From an uncultured bacterium (GTDB lineage Bacteria > Cyanobacteriota > Vampirovibrionia > Gastranaerophilales > Gastranaerophilaceae): 5,549 nt of DNA. The DNA lies in NCBI GenBank assembly GCA_948888345.1, contig CAQTPN010000120.1:1-5549 (forward strand), in the 5' to 3' direction. Under the pieces are notes generated by a model that was not told the origin of the DNA, did not search any database, and saw only the letters and a list, made by a program, of their open reading frames with translations. Position numbers and translations under genes: made by a program. Shown here piece by piece: positions 1 to 4,797 of this stretch (positions are counted from its first letter, which is position 1; the number at the start of each line of letters is the position of its first letter).

Positions 1-39
1 AGGGTAGCCTCCTGGGAAGATAAGTAGCTGCCGGATTCT
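1..39 (+). rRNA. rrf: 5S ribosomal RNA, 3' end only (5' part lies outside the window)
   Basis: The opening bases contain GGGTAGCC, a GGGAAGATAAGTAG segment and a closing GCTGCCGGAT. This is the order expected in the last third of a bacterial 5S rRNA: the GGTAG of the loop E/helix IV side, the returning GGGA(A/G)..AGTAG strand, then the GCTGCC(A/G)G strand of helix I. The arm between GGGTAG and GCTGCC is short, as in the cyanobacterial 5S sequences I remember and unlike the longer arm of E. coli. A hairpin terminator follows within about 12 bases, as expected at the end of an rRNA operon. The helix I partner strand is outside the window, so the exact 3' end (about 37-40) is approximate. Confidence 0.75.
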
Positions 40-50
40 ATATTTAAAAT

Positions 51-82
51 AAAATGCACTTTCGATTTTGGAAGTGCATTTT
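51..82 (+). terminator. Intrinsic terminator after the 5S rRNA
   Basis: AAAATGCACTT (51-61) and AAGTGCATTTT (72-82) are perfect 11-bp inverted arms around a 10-base loop. The right arm ends in TTTT and the left arm begins with A residues, so the hairpin could stop transcription from either side. The bases beyond the T run (AGTATCTTTG) are only moderately T-rich. Its position 12 bases past the 5S end fits termination of the rRNA operon. Confidence 0.75.
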
Positions 83-95
83 AGTATCTTTGTTA

Positions 96-104
96 TGCTA
101 TAAT
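96..104 (+). promoter_or_regulatory. Extended -10 promoter for the Vat-like gene
   Basis: TGCTATAAT is a TGn-extended, perfect -10 hexamer (TATAAT at 99-104), placed just after the rRNA terminator and 33 bases before the ATG at 138. No good -35 box is visible; the expected position falls in the right arm of the terminator hairpin. Transcription would start near 111, giving a leader of about 27 bases that holds the ribosome binding site. Confidence 0.55.
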
Positions 105-124
105 TGTGTGTGTTTTATAAATGC

Positions 125-130
125 TAAAGG
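125..130 (+). promoter_or_regulatory. Ribosome binding site that fixes the start of the Vat-like gene
   Basis: TAAAGG lies 7 bases before the ATG at 138. The in-frame ATG at 54 has no Shine-Dalgarno sequence, lies inside the rRNA terminator hairpin and is upstream of the predicted promoter, so 138 is the start. Confidence 0.7.
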
Positions 131-137
131 ATTTTTT

Positions 138-791
138 ATGAAAAATGGTGTAATCCCTAATCCTGATAAGATTTTCCCTATATCAGGGGTTGATACTGTA
201 ACCTATGTAAAACCGGCTATTAAAAATCCTAATATCATTGTGGGCGATTTTACATATTTTGGAGATATTGATTTTGAATCACATGTTACACATCACTATG
301 ATTTTAATGGGGATAAATTGATAATTGGCAAGTTTTGCCAGATAGCCTCAGGTGTTGAATTTGTTATGAATGGTGCAAATCATCAAACGAATTCTGTTTC
401 AACATTCCCTTTTTATATCTTTGAAGGCTGGGATGCAAATATTCCGCCGCAGGATAAAATGCCATTAAAGGGTGATATTGTTGTGGGAAATGATGTTTGG
501 ATAGGGCAAAATGTTACAATTTTACCCGGTGTGCATATTGGAGACGGTGCTATAATTGGTATGAACAGCGTTGTTTCAAAAAATGTTGCTCCATATTCAA
601 TTGTTGCCGGGAATCCTGCAAGGGAAATAAGAAAAAGATTTGATGACGAACTGATTGAATTAATGCTGAAATTGCAGTGGTGGAATAAAAATATAAATGA
701 GATAAACAATTTAATTCCGCTTTTGGCTGATAATAATCTCTTAAATGTGAAAGAAAAAATTCGGATTTTAATTAACCAAGATGCCTTATAA
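138..791 (+). CDS. Vat/XAT-type hexapeptide-repeat acetyltransferase (streptogramin A acetyltransferase-like)
   Basis: A 217-residue left-handed beta-helix (LbH) acyltransferase of the xenobiotic acetyltransferase class, which uses acetyl-CoA to acetylate a hydroxyl on a small molecule; Vat enzymes inactivate streptogramin A and CatB enzymes inactivate chloramphenicol. Visible: an N-terminal NPDKIFPI segment resembling the start of Vat proteins; hexapeptide turns around IIGKFCQI (62-69); MNGANHQ with His82, the position of the catalytic His in Vat(D) as I recall it; a KGDIVVGNDVWIGQNV hexapeptide stretch; PGVHIGDGAIIG; and the family C-terminal signature GNPAREIRKRF followed by a tryptophan pair (QWWN). 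Length matches the Vat family (about 210-220). The MNGANH and KGD..GNDVWIG patterns look closer to Vat than to CatB. The reading frame is open back to 54, but that stretch overlaps the rRNA terminator and is probably not translated. The gene appears to be a single-gene unit. Family assignment is firm; the substrate is inferred and the natural role may not be resistance. Confidence 0.88.
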   Translation: MKNGVIPNPDKIFPISGVDTVTYVKPAIKNPNIIVGDFTYFGDIDFESHVTHHYDFNGDKLIIGKFCQIASGVEFVMNGANHQTNSVSTFPFYIFEGWDANIPPQDKMPLKGDIVVGNDVWIGQNVTILPGVHIGDGAIIGMNSVVSKNVAPYSIVAGNPAREIRKRFDDELIELMLKLQWWNKNINEINNLIPLLADNNLLNVKEKIRILINQDAL

Positions 792-837
792 TTAATATAT
801 GGTGCAATTTAAATGCAATGTGAAAATATTTATACCA

Positions 838-846
838 TGATATAAT
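838..846 (+). promoter_or_regulatory. Extended -10 promoter of crcB, predicted leaderless
   Basis: TGATATAAT is a TGn-extended perfect -10 box (TATAAT at 841-846). Only six bases (847-852, TCTTTT) separate it from the ATG, so a start site about 7 bases downstream of the -10 falls on or next to the A of the ATG. No Shine-Dalgarno sequence can fit. No convincing -35 box is seen. Confidence 0.55.
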
Positions 847-852
847 TCTTTT

Positions 853-1224
853 ATGCTATATAAAATTATCTCAGTTTTTATAGGCGGTGGAATAGGTGCT
901 GCGGTGCGTTTTGCGGTTTCTGCGGTGTTTAAAAAATATTTATTAAGCCCCATTTATGGTACGTTTTTGGTTAATATTATCGGGTGTTTTCTTCTGGGGC
1001 TTGTTTTCGGGCTTGCTTTAAATAAATTCAATAATATGCCTGAAACTTTGAAAATATTTATAACTGTCGGGTTTTTAGGTGGTCTTACCACATTCTCCAC
1101 GTTTAATCTTGAAATATTTGAATTTTTAAGGGCAGGAAAAACTCCAGATGCCTTTTTATATATGTTTTTAAGCTGTATATTCGGTCTTTTGTTTACTTTT
1201 TTAGGGTATTTAATTTCAAGATAG
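853..1224 (+). CDS. crcB: Fluoride ion channel CrcB/Fluc
   Basis: A 123-residue inner-membrane protein of the CrcB/Fluc family, dual-topology dimeric channels that export toxic fluoride. Four hydrophobic helices are visible (roughly residues 4-25, 34-56, 66-88 and 99-121). Family signatures are all present: GGGIGAAVRF at 11-20, GTFLVNIIG at 36-44 with the pore Asn41, and GFLGGLTTFSTF at 73-84 carrying the Phe81/Phe84 pair and the polar Thr/Ser track. Length is typical for a single-domain Fluc and there is one gene copy here, which fits a homodimer. The ATG at 853 follows a -10 box by six bases and has no ribosome binding site, so translation is probably leaderless. I see no fluoride riboswitch in the 61-base gap upstream. 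It converges with the GNAT gene and shares its terminator. Confidence 0.95.
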   Translation: MLYKIISVFIGGGIGAAVRFAVSAVFKKYLLSPIYGTFLVNIIGCFLLGLVFGLALNKFNNMPETLKIFITVGFLGGLTTFSTFNLEIFEFLRAGKTPDAFLYMFLSCIFGLLFTFLGYLISR

Positions 1225-1234
1225 ATTAATCCAT

Positions 1235-1257
1235 ACAAAAGTCAAAGAGACTTTTGT
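1235..1257. terminator. Bidirectional terminator between crcB and the GNAT gene
   Basis: ACAAAAGTC (1235-1243) and GACTTTTGT (1249-1257) form a perfect 9-bp stem with a 5-base AAAGA loop. A-rich and T-rich ends on the arms allow it to work in both directions: it starts 11 bases past the crcB stop and overlaps the stop and last four codons of the GNAT gene on the other strand. The tail is not a long pure T run, so strength is uncertain. Confidence 0.6.
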
Positions 1258-1709
1258 TTCTGCATTATAAAATTAGTAAGGGTGGTATTCTGTCTTGTAA
1301 TTTCTTGAGCCTTAACGACTCTATAGCCGCGCTTTTCAAAAAATGCTTTTGCTGTAATTGAAGCGTGGGTTGTAATTGTTCCATCTGCTCTTTGCTCAAG
1401 CTTCCCGCAAATGGCGGATGCTATTCCCTGCCGTTGAAAATCTTTGCCGGTAAACAGTCTGTTTAAAAATCCGGTTTTATCAATGTCTCCAAAACCTGCA
1501 ATGGTATCATTATAAACCGCTACAATGCTATAATTTCTAAGAAATGAATAATTCCACTCTTTTAAATTGATATGTTTTGGTGCCCAGACATCAAGCTGTT
1601 CTTTTGTATAGTCCTTTGCATTTATCGTATGCACTGTGTTGTAAAATAAATTCGCAAGTATTTTACAATCCGAAGGCCGATATTTTCTAATAATTATTTT
1701 GCACAACAT
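1242..1709 (-). CDS. GNAT-family N-acetyltransferase, YafP-like
   Basis: A 155-residue cytoplasmic GNAT acetyltransferase that would transfer an acetyl group from acetyl-CoA to an amine; the substrate cannot be read from the sequence. The N-terminus has the IIIRKYRPSDCKIL opening typical of the fold, followed by a YTKEQLDVWAP segment like the 'YSPQQISAWA' of E. coli YafP. The acetyl-CoA pyrophosphate loop is QRQGIAS at 92-98 (Q/RxxGxA pattern), in a strand-helix unit FLNRLFTGKDF..AICGKLE. THASITAKAFFEKRGY at about 114-129 and the closing TNFIMQK also match the YafP type closely. Length is normal and the protein looks intact. Only a -10 box six bases upstream precedes the ATG and there is no Shine-Dalgarno sequence. 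It is divergent from the MmcQ gene and convergent with crcB. Confidence 0.88.
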   Translation of the reverse strand: MLCKIIIRKYRPSDCKILANLFYNTVHTINAKDYTKEQLDVWAPKHINLKEWNYSFLRNYSIVAVYNDTIAGFGDIDKTGFLNRLFTGKDFQRQGIASAICGKLEQRADGTITTHASITAKAFFEKRGYRVVKAQEITRQNTTLTNFIMQKQKSL

Positions 1710-1715
1710 ATTTTT

Positions 1716-1724
1716 ATTTTACCA
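1716..1724 (-). promoter_or_regulatory. Extended -10 promoter of the GNAT gene, predicted leaderless
   Basis: On the minus strand TGGTAAAAT is a TGn-extended -10 box (TAAAAT, 5 of 6 consensus). Six bases (AAAAAT) separate it from the ATG at 1709, the same distance as at crcB. Its -35 position overlaps the oppositely oriented -10 box of the MmcQ gene. Confidence 0.5.
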
Positions 1725-1738
1725 AATAAGAGCCTTTT

Positions 1739-1747
1739 TGTTATAAT
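1739..1747 (+). promoter_or_regulatory. Extended -10 promoter of the MmcQ/YjbR gene
   Basis: TGTTATAAT is a TGn-extended perfect -10 box (TATAAT at 1742-1747), ten bases before the ATG at 1758. The likely transcription start near 1753-1755 leaves a leader of only a few bases, and no Shine-Dalgarno sequence is present in the intervening TTAAGCGATT. Confidence 0.55.
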
Positions 1748-1757
1748 TTAAGCGATT

Positions 1758-2438
1758 ATGAGTATTGAAGATGAAATTTTTAAAAAAGCTAAACTTGATT
1801 CAGGTAAGATAGAAAGTTCCGGCTTAAAGAGTACCTCACGCGGCTGGGAGATTAAAAAGAATCTTATGGGCGGTGCCTTGCAATGTGTTATAGAAATTGA
1901 TAAGAAAGGTGCTGTCAGCGGGAAAGTTTTTGATAACGGAGAAGAATATTTGCCATTTCGGGCGGAAAATCCTGCCGGAGGCTATTCTTTTGATGTAAAG
2001 ACTGAATATGAAGAGATTTTAAAGGAAATTTTAAAGAAATATTTTATAGAAAACTATTTTATTTCGCCGCAGGCAAACAGAATTACAGAATTAATTTATA
2101 AAAAATTTAGTATTGCGCCTGATTTTCCATGGAAAAATCAAAAGAAAAATATATCTGCAAAAGATGCCGGAGTTTTTAGAAAAAACGAAGGCGGCAGATG
2201 GTTTGCGCTTTTAATGAATATTAAAAAAGACAGGTTAATAACAAATACAAAAGGGAGCGTTGATATTATAAATTTAAAGCTTGATTTTGATGAAATACGG
2301 GCTCTCATTCAAAAAGAAGGGTTTTATCCTGCATATCATATGAATAAAAAATACTGGATAACTATAGCACTTGACGATACAATTGCAGATGAAATCATTA
2401 TGGGATTTATAACAAAAAGTTATAATAATGTTAAATAG
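1758..2438 (+). CDS. MmcQ/YjbR family protein with N-terminal extension domain
   Basis: A 226-residue soluble protein. The C-terminal half (about 103-225) is a complete MmcQ/YjbR (DUF419) domain: SPQANRITELIYKKF, the WFALLMNIKKDRL strand region, VDIINLKLDFDEIRAL, and the hallmark GFYPAYHMNKKYWITIALDD at 188-207, then the closing helix with DEIIMGFITKSY. The fold resembles the CyaY/DNA-binding 'double wing' type, and the family is often annotated as DNA-binding without a firmly known role. The first ~100 residues (DEIFKKAKLD..., GAVSGKVFDNGEEYLPFR) form a second domain found fused in the longer members of this family, as I remember them from gut Firmicutes, so the fusion is not unique and the length is as expected. 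No signal peptide or membrane segment. The stop lies one base from the stop of the convergent AAA+ gene, with no terminator between. Confidence 0.85.
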   Translation: MSIEDEIFKKAKLDSGKIESSGLKSTSRGWEIKKNLMGGALQCVIEIDKKGAVSGKVFDNGEEYLPFRAENPAGGYSFDVKTEYEEILKEILKKYFIENYFISPQANRITELIYKKFSIAPDFPWKNQKKNISAKDAGVFRKNEGGRWFALLMNIKKDRLITNTKGSVDIINLKLDFDEIRALIQKEGFYPAYHMNKKYWITIALDDTIADEIIMGFITKSYNNVK

Positions 2439-2439
2439 C

Positions 2440-3609
2440 TTATTTTAAAGAATTTAAGAAAACGGTCATTTCTTCATTGCTTATATTAAATTCTTCCGCA
2501 CGTTTTTTTATGATATCAATTAAATTTTCAAAGGTAACTTTGGATGTTTTATCTTCAATTGATGATGCTGTATCATTGTAGATGGAGTTCAGTGTTCTAA
2601 AGGAAATATTATATTTTCTTTGTGATAGAAAATTGCACAGTTTATCTATTTTACCGTTATTACTTTTAAGCTCATCAGATACAAGAGGGCAGTCTTTATA
2701 ATGTGAAATTAATGATTGTTTAATTTGTGATGAAGTTGGCAAATCAACCAAAACTTTTTCTTCAAATCTGTCAAGCATTGGTCTGTCAAGGTTTTTACCG
2801 TTTTTTGCGACAGCTTTTTCGGTGTCTATTTCTAAGTTTGTTGCCCCTATTGTTATTATATTTTTGTATTTTCCAAGTTTTTCCGTGAAACATTTTTTGA
2901 ATTCATTTAATATATTGTTTGAAAGTTTAGCGTTTTTTCCGCTGTCAACCATCATTACAGTATCTATTTCATCAATAAAAACAAAAATCTTTTCATCGGG
3001 GTTATTTTTTGCCTTGGATACAACTTCATTAATTGCTGCATTTATATTTTTTTCTGCAACTCCATTAAATTCAGAATTTAATGCTGCTAAATCAATGGCT
3101 GCAAATCTTGAATTTGGAAACATTTTTGCAAGAGCTTTGGCAAACGTAGTTTTTCCCGTGCCGGGCGGCCCGTATAAAAGTATTGAATTAATTTGTTTCC
3201 CGCCTCTTTGAGAGATTAATTGAGAGTTGTTAATACAATTTTTCATCTTGCCGGCCAAAGCTTCAAGATTTTTTGGCAGTGCCATATCATTGATGCCTGT
3301 TTCATTTGAAAGGTTATTCCACATTGCCTGCAGCTCTTTTTTTGGGATGCGGTTTCCGTTCCTTATGCCTTTAAAGGCAAAATTGAATCCTATTACAAGT
3401 AATGCAATGCTTGCAATGCTGCTTATTATCTGCTGTTTCGTACTTGGAGAGCCAACTGTTGCCGAAAGGTTGTTATTTTTTGGTATTTGTACGCTTTGTG
3501 CCTGATTTTGAGATATTTGCTGCGTGTTGGTATTTACAGGTGTTTTATTATTATTTATAAAATTTGAAAGATTTATATTTGAATAAGAACTATTTATACT
3601 GCCTGTCAT
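2440..3609 (-). CDS. Membrane-anchored AAA+ ATPase with Asn/Ser/Gln-rich N-terminus
   Basis: A 389-residue classical AAA ATPase, predicted to use ATP hydrolysis to remodel or unfold a protein substrate at the membrane. Order of parts: residues 1-60 low complexity, about half Asn, Ser and Gln; one hydrophobic helix at 61-79 (IISSIASIALLVIGFNFAF); linker to about 110; AAA module from about 112. Visible motifs: Walker A GPPGTGKT 147-154; aromatic pore-loop candidate F181-N-G183, at the place of the FVG loop of FtsH; Walker B IFVFIDEID 208-216; sensor 1 Asn258 in TIGATN; arginine-finger candidates Arg276 and Arg281 in LDRPMLDRF; then a helical lid to the C-terminus. There is no zinc-protease domain (no HExxH), so it is not FtsH itself. 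All catalytic residues are present. The start has a clear ribosome binding site (AAAGGA, 8 bases upstream). It is divergent from the GDPD gene. The substrate is unknown. Confidence 0.85.
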   Translation of the reverse strand: MTGSINSSYSNINLSNFINNNKTPVNTNTQQISQNQAQSVQIPKNNNLSATVGSPSTKQQIISSIASIALLVIGFNFAFKGIRNGNRIPKKELQAMWNNLSNETGINDMALPKNLEALAGKMKNCINNSQLISQRGGKQINSILLYGPPGTGKTTFAKALAKMFPNSRFAAIDLAALNSEFNGVAEKNINAAINEVVSKAKNNPDEKIFVFIDEIDTVMMVDSGKNAKLSNNILNEFKKCFTEKLGKYKNIITIGATNLEIDTEKAVAKNGKNLDRPMLDRFEEKVLVDLPTSSQIKQSLISHYKDCPLVSDELKSNNGKIDKLCNFLSQRKYNISFRTLNSIYNDTASSIEDKTSKVTFENLIDIIKKRAEEFNISNEEMTVFLNSLK

Positions 3610-3617
3610 TTCAATTA

Positions 3618-3623
3618 TCCTTT
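3618..3623 (-). promoter_or_regulatory. Ribosome binding site of the AAA+ gene
   Basis: On the minus strand AAAGGA, preceded by a run of A residues, lies 8 bases before the ATG at 3609. It supports this start over internal methionines and so includes the odd Asn/Ser-rich N-terminus in the protein. Confidence 0.65.
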
Positions 3624-3632
3624 TTTTCTATA

Positions 3633-3654
3633 AAACTTATGAAGTTTAAAACTT
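3633..3654. promoter_or_regulatory. AAACTT inverted repeat with a third copy, possible operator
   Basis: AAACTT (3633-3638), a 3-base spacer, its exact complement AAGTTT (3642-3647), then another AAACTT (3649-3654). The cluster lies in the 110-base gap between the divergent AAA+ and GDPD genes, 24 bases from the ATPase start. The bases are AT-rich, so short repeats arise easily; a regulatory role is an inference. No firm promoter for the ATPase gene could be picked in the same region. Confidence 0.3.
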
Positions 3655-3686
3655 GTTAGTGCTGGCAATTTTTTATGATTTTGTGC

Positions 3687-3704
3687 CTTTATATTTATAT
3701 AAAG
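3687..3704. promoter_or_regulatory. 18-bp palindrome abutting the GDPD ribosome binding site
   Basis: CTTTATAT and ATATAAAG are perfect 8-bp complementary arms around a central TT. The right arm overlaps the Shine-Dalgarno region (AAAGAGGAA, 3701-3709) of the GDPD gene. It could be a dimeric regulator site or a weak hairpin next to the ribosome binding site. A weak promoter candidate lies upstream (TTGTTA at 3653-3658, TATGAT at 3674-3679, 15-base spacing), which would place the palindrome at the start of the transcript. Confidence 0.35.
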
Positions 3705-3709
3705 AGGAA
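3701..3709 (+). promoter_or_regulatory. Ribosome binding site of the GDPD gene
   Basis: AAAGAGGAA with a GAGGA core lies about 10 bases before the ATG at 3720. It supports translation from this ATG and therefore the reality of the long non-catalytic N-terminus. Confidence 0.65.
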
Positions 3710-3719
3710 TTAATTTCTG

Positions 3720-4670
3720 ATGAGTATAAATGGCTTAAGCTGTTTTAACAGTACAAATACCATAAACGGGAACAGCTCCTCCTGCGGCAAGGCAGGGTTT
3801 GATAAGGCTGTTTCTCCGTTTTTTGTGCCTTTTAATCAGGTTTTTGATGAGTTTTTATTTCAAAATAATATTAAAAATGAAGATAAAGTAAGTGAAACAC
3901 AGGAAGATGGCGAAGAAAAAATAAAAATCATTGCCCACAGGGGATACAGTGAAGCGGCTCCGGAAAATACAATTCCCGCTTTTATTGCGGCGGCTGAAAA
4001 CGGTTATAATACCATAGAATGTGATGTAAGCTGGACAAAGGATGGAGTACCCGTTATTTTGCATGATGAAACAATTAACAGGACAGCAAGAAAAGAAAAC
4101 GGCTGGCCGCTTTTTTGGCCCAGAAAATGTTCAAATTTAACTTATGAAGAATTATTAAAATATGATTTCGGCTTGTCATACTCTAAAGATTTTCAAGGAA
4201 CGAAAATACCGGCGTTTAATGAAGTTTTGGATTGCGCCAATGATTATGATTTAGATTTATATATAGAATTAAAAGAAACAGATGACTTTGATGAGAATAA
4301 AGCAAAAATTCTTGCTGATGCTGTAATTAAAGCCGGTTTGGAAGATAAAGTAACCTGGATTAGTTTTAATAAAGATTATCTAAAAACAATATCTGAGGCA
4401 CTGCCCGAGGCAAGGCTCGGATATCTTACCAAAAAGGATGCCGGCAAGGAAACCATTAACATTCTGAAGGATTTAAAAACAGATAGTAATGAAGTATTTT
4501 TAGATGTAAAATCGGCCAGCATAACGGAAGATTCAAGTAAATTACTGCAGGAAGCGGGATTTGATTTTGAAGCCTGGACCGTAGATGATGTTGATGAGGT
4601 TGAAAATTTGTCATCACTTGATTGTAAGGGAATTACAACAAATAAAATAACGGAAGATGATATTAAGTAA
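3720..4670 (+). CDS. Glycerophosphodiester phosphodiesterase (GDPD), with unusual N-terminal extension
   Basis: A 316-residue enzyme of the GDPD family, which hydrolyses glycerophosphodiesters (deacylated phospholipids) to glycerol-3-phosphate and an alcohol. The TIM-barrel domain runs from about residue 68 to the end. Catalytic and metal residues are visible: HRG at 73-75 in the AHRGYSEAAPENT signature, Glu100 and Asp102 in IECDV, His115 in ILHDETINRT, Glu183 in LYIELKE, and Trp286 in FEAWTVDD. The first 67 residues are not part of the domain: 1-30 are Ser/Asn/Gly-rich with two cysteines, 31-50 contain an aromatic-rich stretch (SPFFVPFNQVF), and 53-66 are acidic. This is neither a normal Sec signal peptide nor a lipobox, so the enzyme is either cytoplasmic or delivered by an unrecognised route. 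It is divergent from the AAA+ gene across 110 bases. It could take part in phospholipid salvage, but no glp transporter or kinase gene is nearby. Confidence 0.9.
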   Translation: MSINGLSCFNSTNTINGNSSSCGKAGFDKAVSPFFVPFNQVFDEFLFQNNIKNEDKVSETQEDGEEKIKIIAHRGYSEAAPENTIPAFIAAAENGYNTIECDVSWTKDGVPVILHDETINRTARKENGWPLFWPRKCSNLTYEELLKYDFGLSYSKDFQGTKIPAFNEVLDCANDYDLDLYIELKETDDFDENKAKILADAVIKAGLEDKVTWISFNKDYLKTISEALPEARLGYLTKKDAGKETINILKDLKTDSNEVFLDVKSASITEDSSKLLQEAGFDFEAWTVDDVDEVENLSSLDCKGITTNKITEDDIK

Positions 4671-4693
4671 TGTTATAATACTTAAAATATACT

Positions 4694-4721
4694 TTGGTAC
4701 TGTTTATTTTTAGGATATAAT
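4694..4721 (+). promoter_or_regulatory. Promoter of the small gene at 4798
   Basis: TTGGTA (4694-4699, 4 of 6 matches to the -35 consensus), a 16-base spacer, and a perfect TATAAT (4716-4721). Transcription would start near 4728, giving a leader of about 70 bases. A second extended -10 (TGTTATAAT, 4671-4679) begins directly after the GDPD stop and could act as an additional upstream promoter. No hairpin terminator for the GDPD gene is visible in 4671-4797. Confidence 0.5.
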
Positions 4722-4797
4722 CACAAATGCAGCATTTTAGGAAAAAATTTCTTAAAGGCTTTTTAATTATTGTAGAGATTAAAAATGAGGAATATTT

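Noticed and set aside
413..709. Minus-strand open frame of 98 codons
   Set aside because: Antisense to the Vat-like gene, with no supporting signals.
792..852. Possible fluoride riboswitch upstream of crcB
   Set aside because: The gap is only 61 bases, shows none of the conserved crcB-motif segments I know, and the -10 box adjoins the ATG, leaving no room for a leader RNA.
954..1238. Minus-strand open frame of 94 codons
   Set aside because: Antisense to crcB, whose family motifs are unmistakable.
2822..3211. Open frame of 129 codons on the plus strand
   Set aside because: It lies wholly opposite the AAA+ coding sequence, whose Walker and sensor motifs are certain; it has no ribosome binding site and is a shadow frame.
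3227..3505. Open frame of 92 codons on the plus strand with hydrophobic residues
   Set aside because: Antisense to the AAA+ N-terminal region; hydrophobicity follows from the complement of Asn/Lys-rich codons.
3855..4064. Minus-strand open frame of 69 codons
   Set aside because: Antisense to the catalytic part of GDPD; no supporting signals.
4740..4770. AT-rich hairpin (TTAAA..TTTAA) as terminator for GDPD
   Set aside because: Only five A-T pairs, it is downstream of the promoter for the next gene, and it would interrupt that gene's leader.
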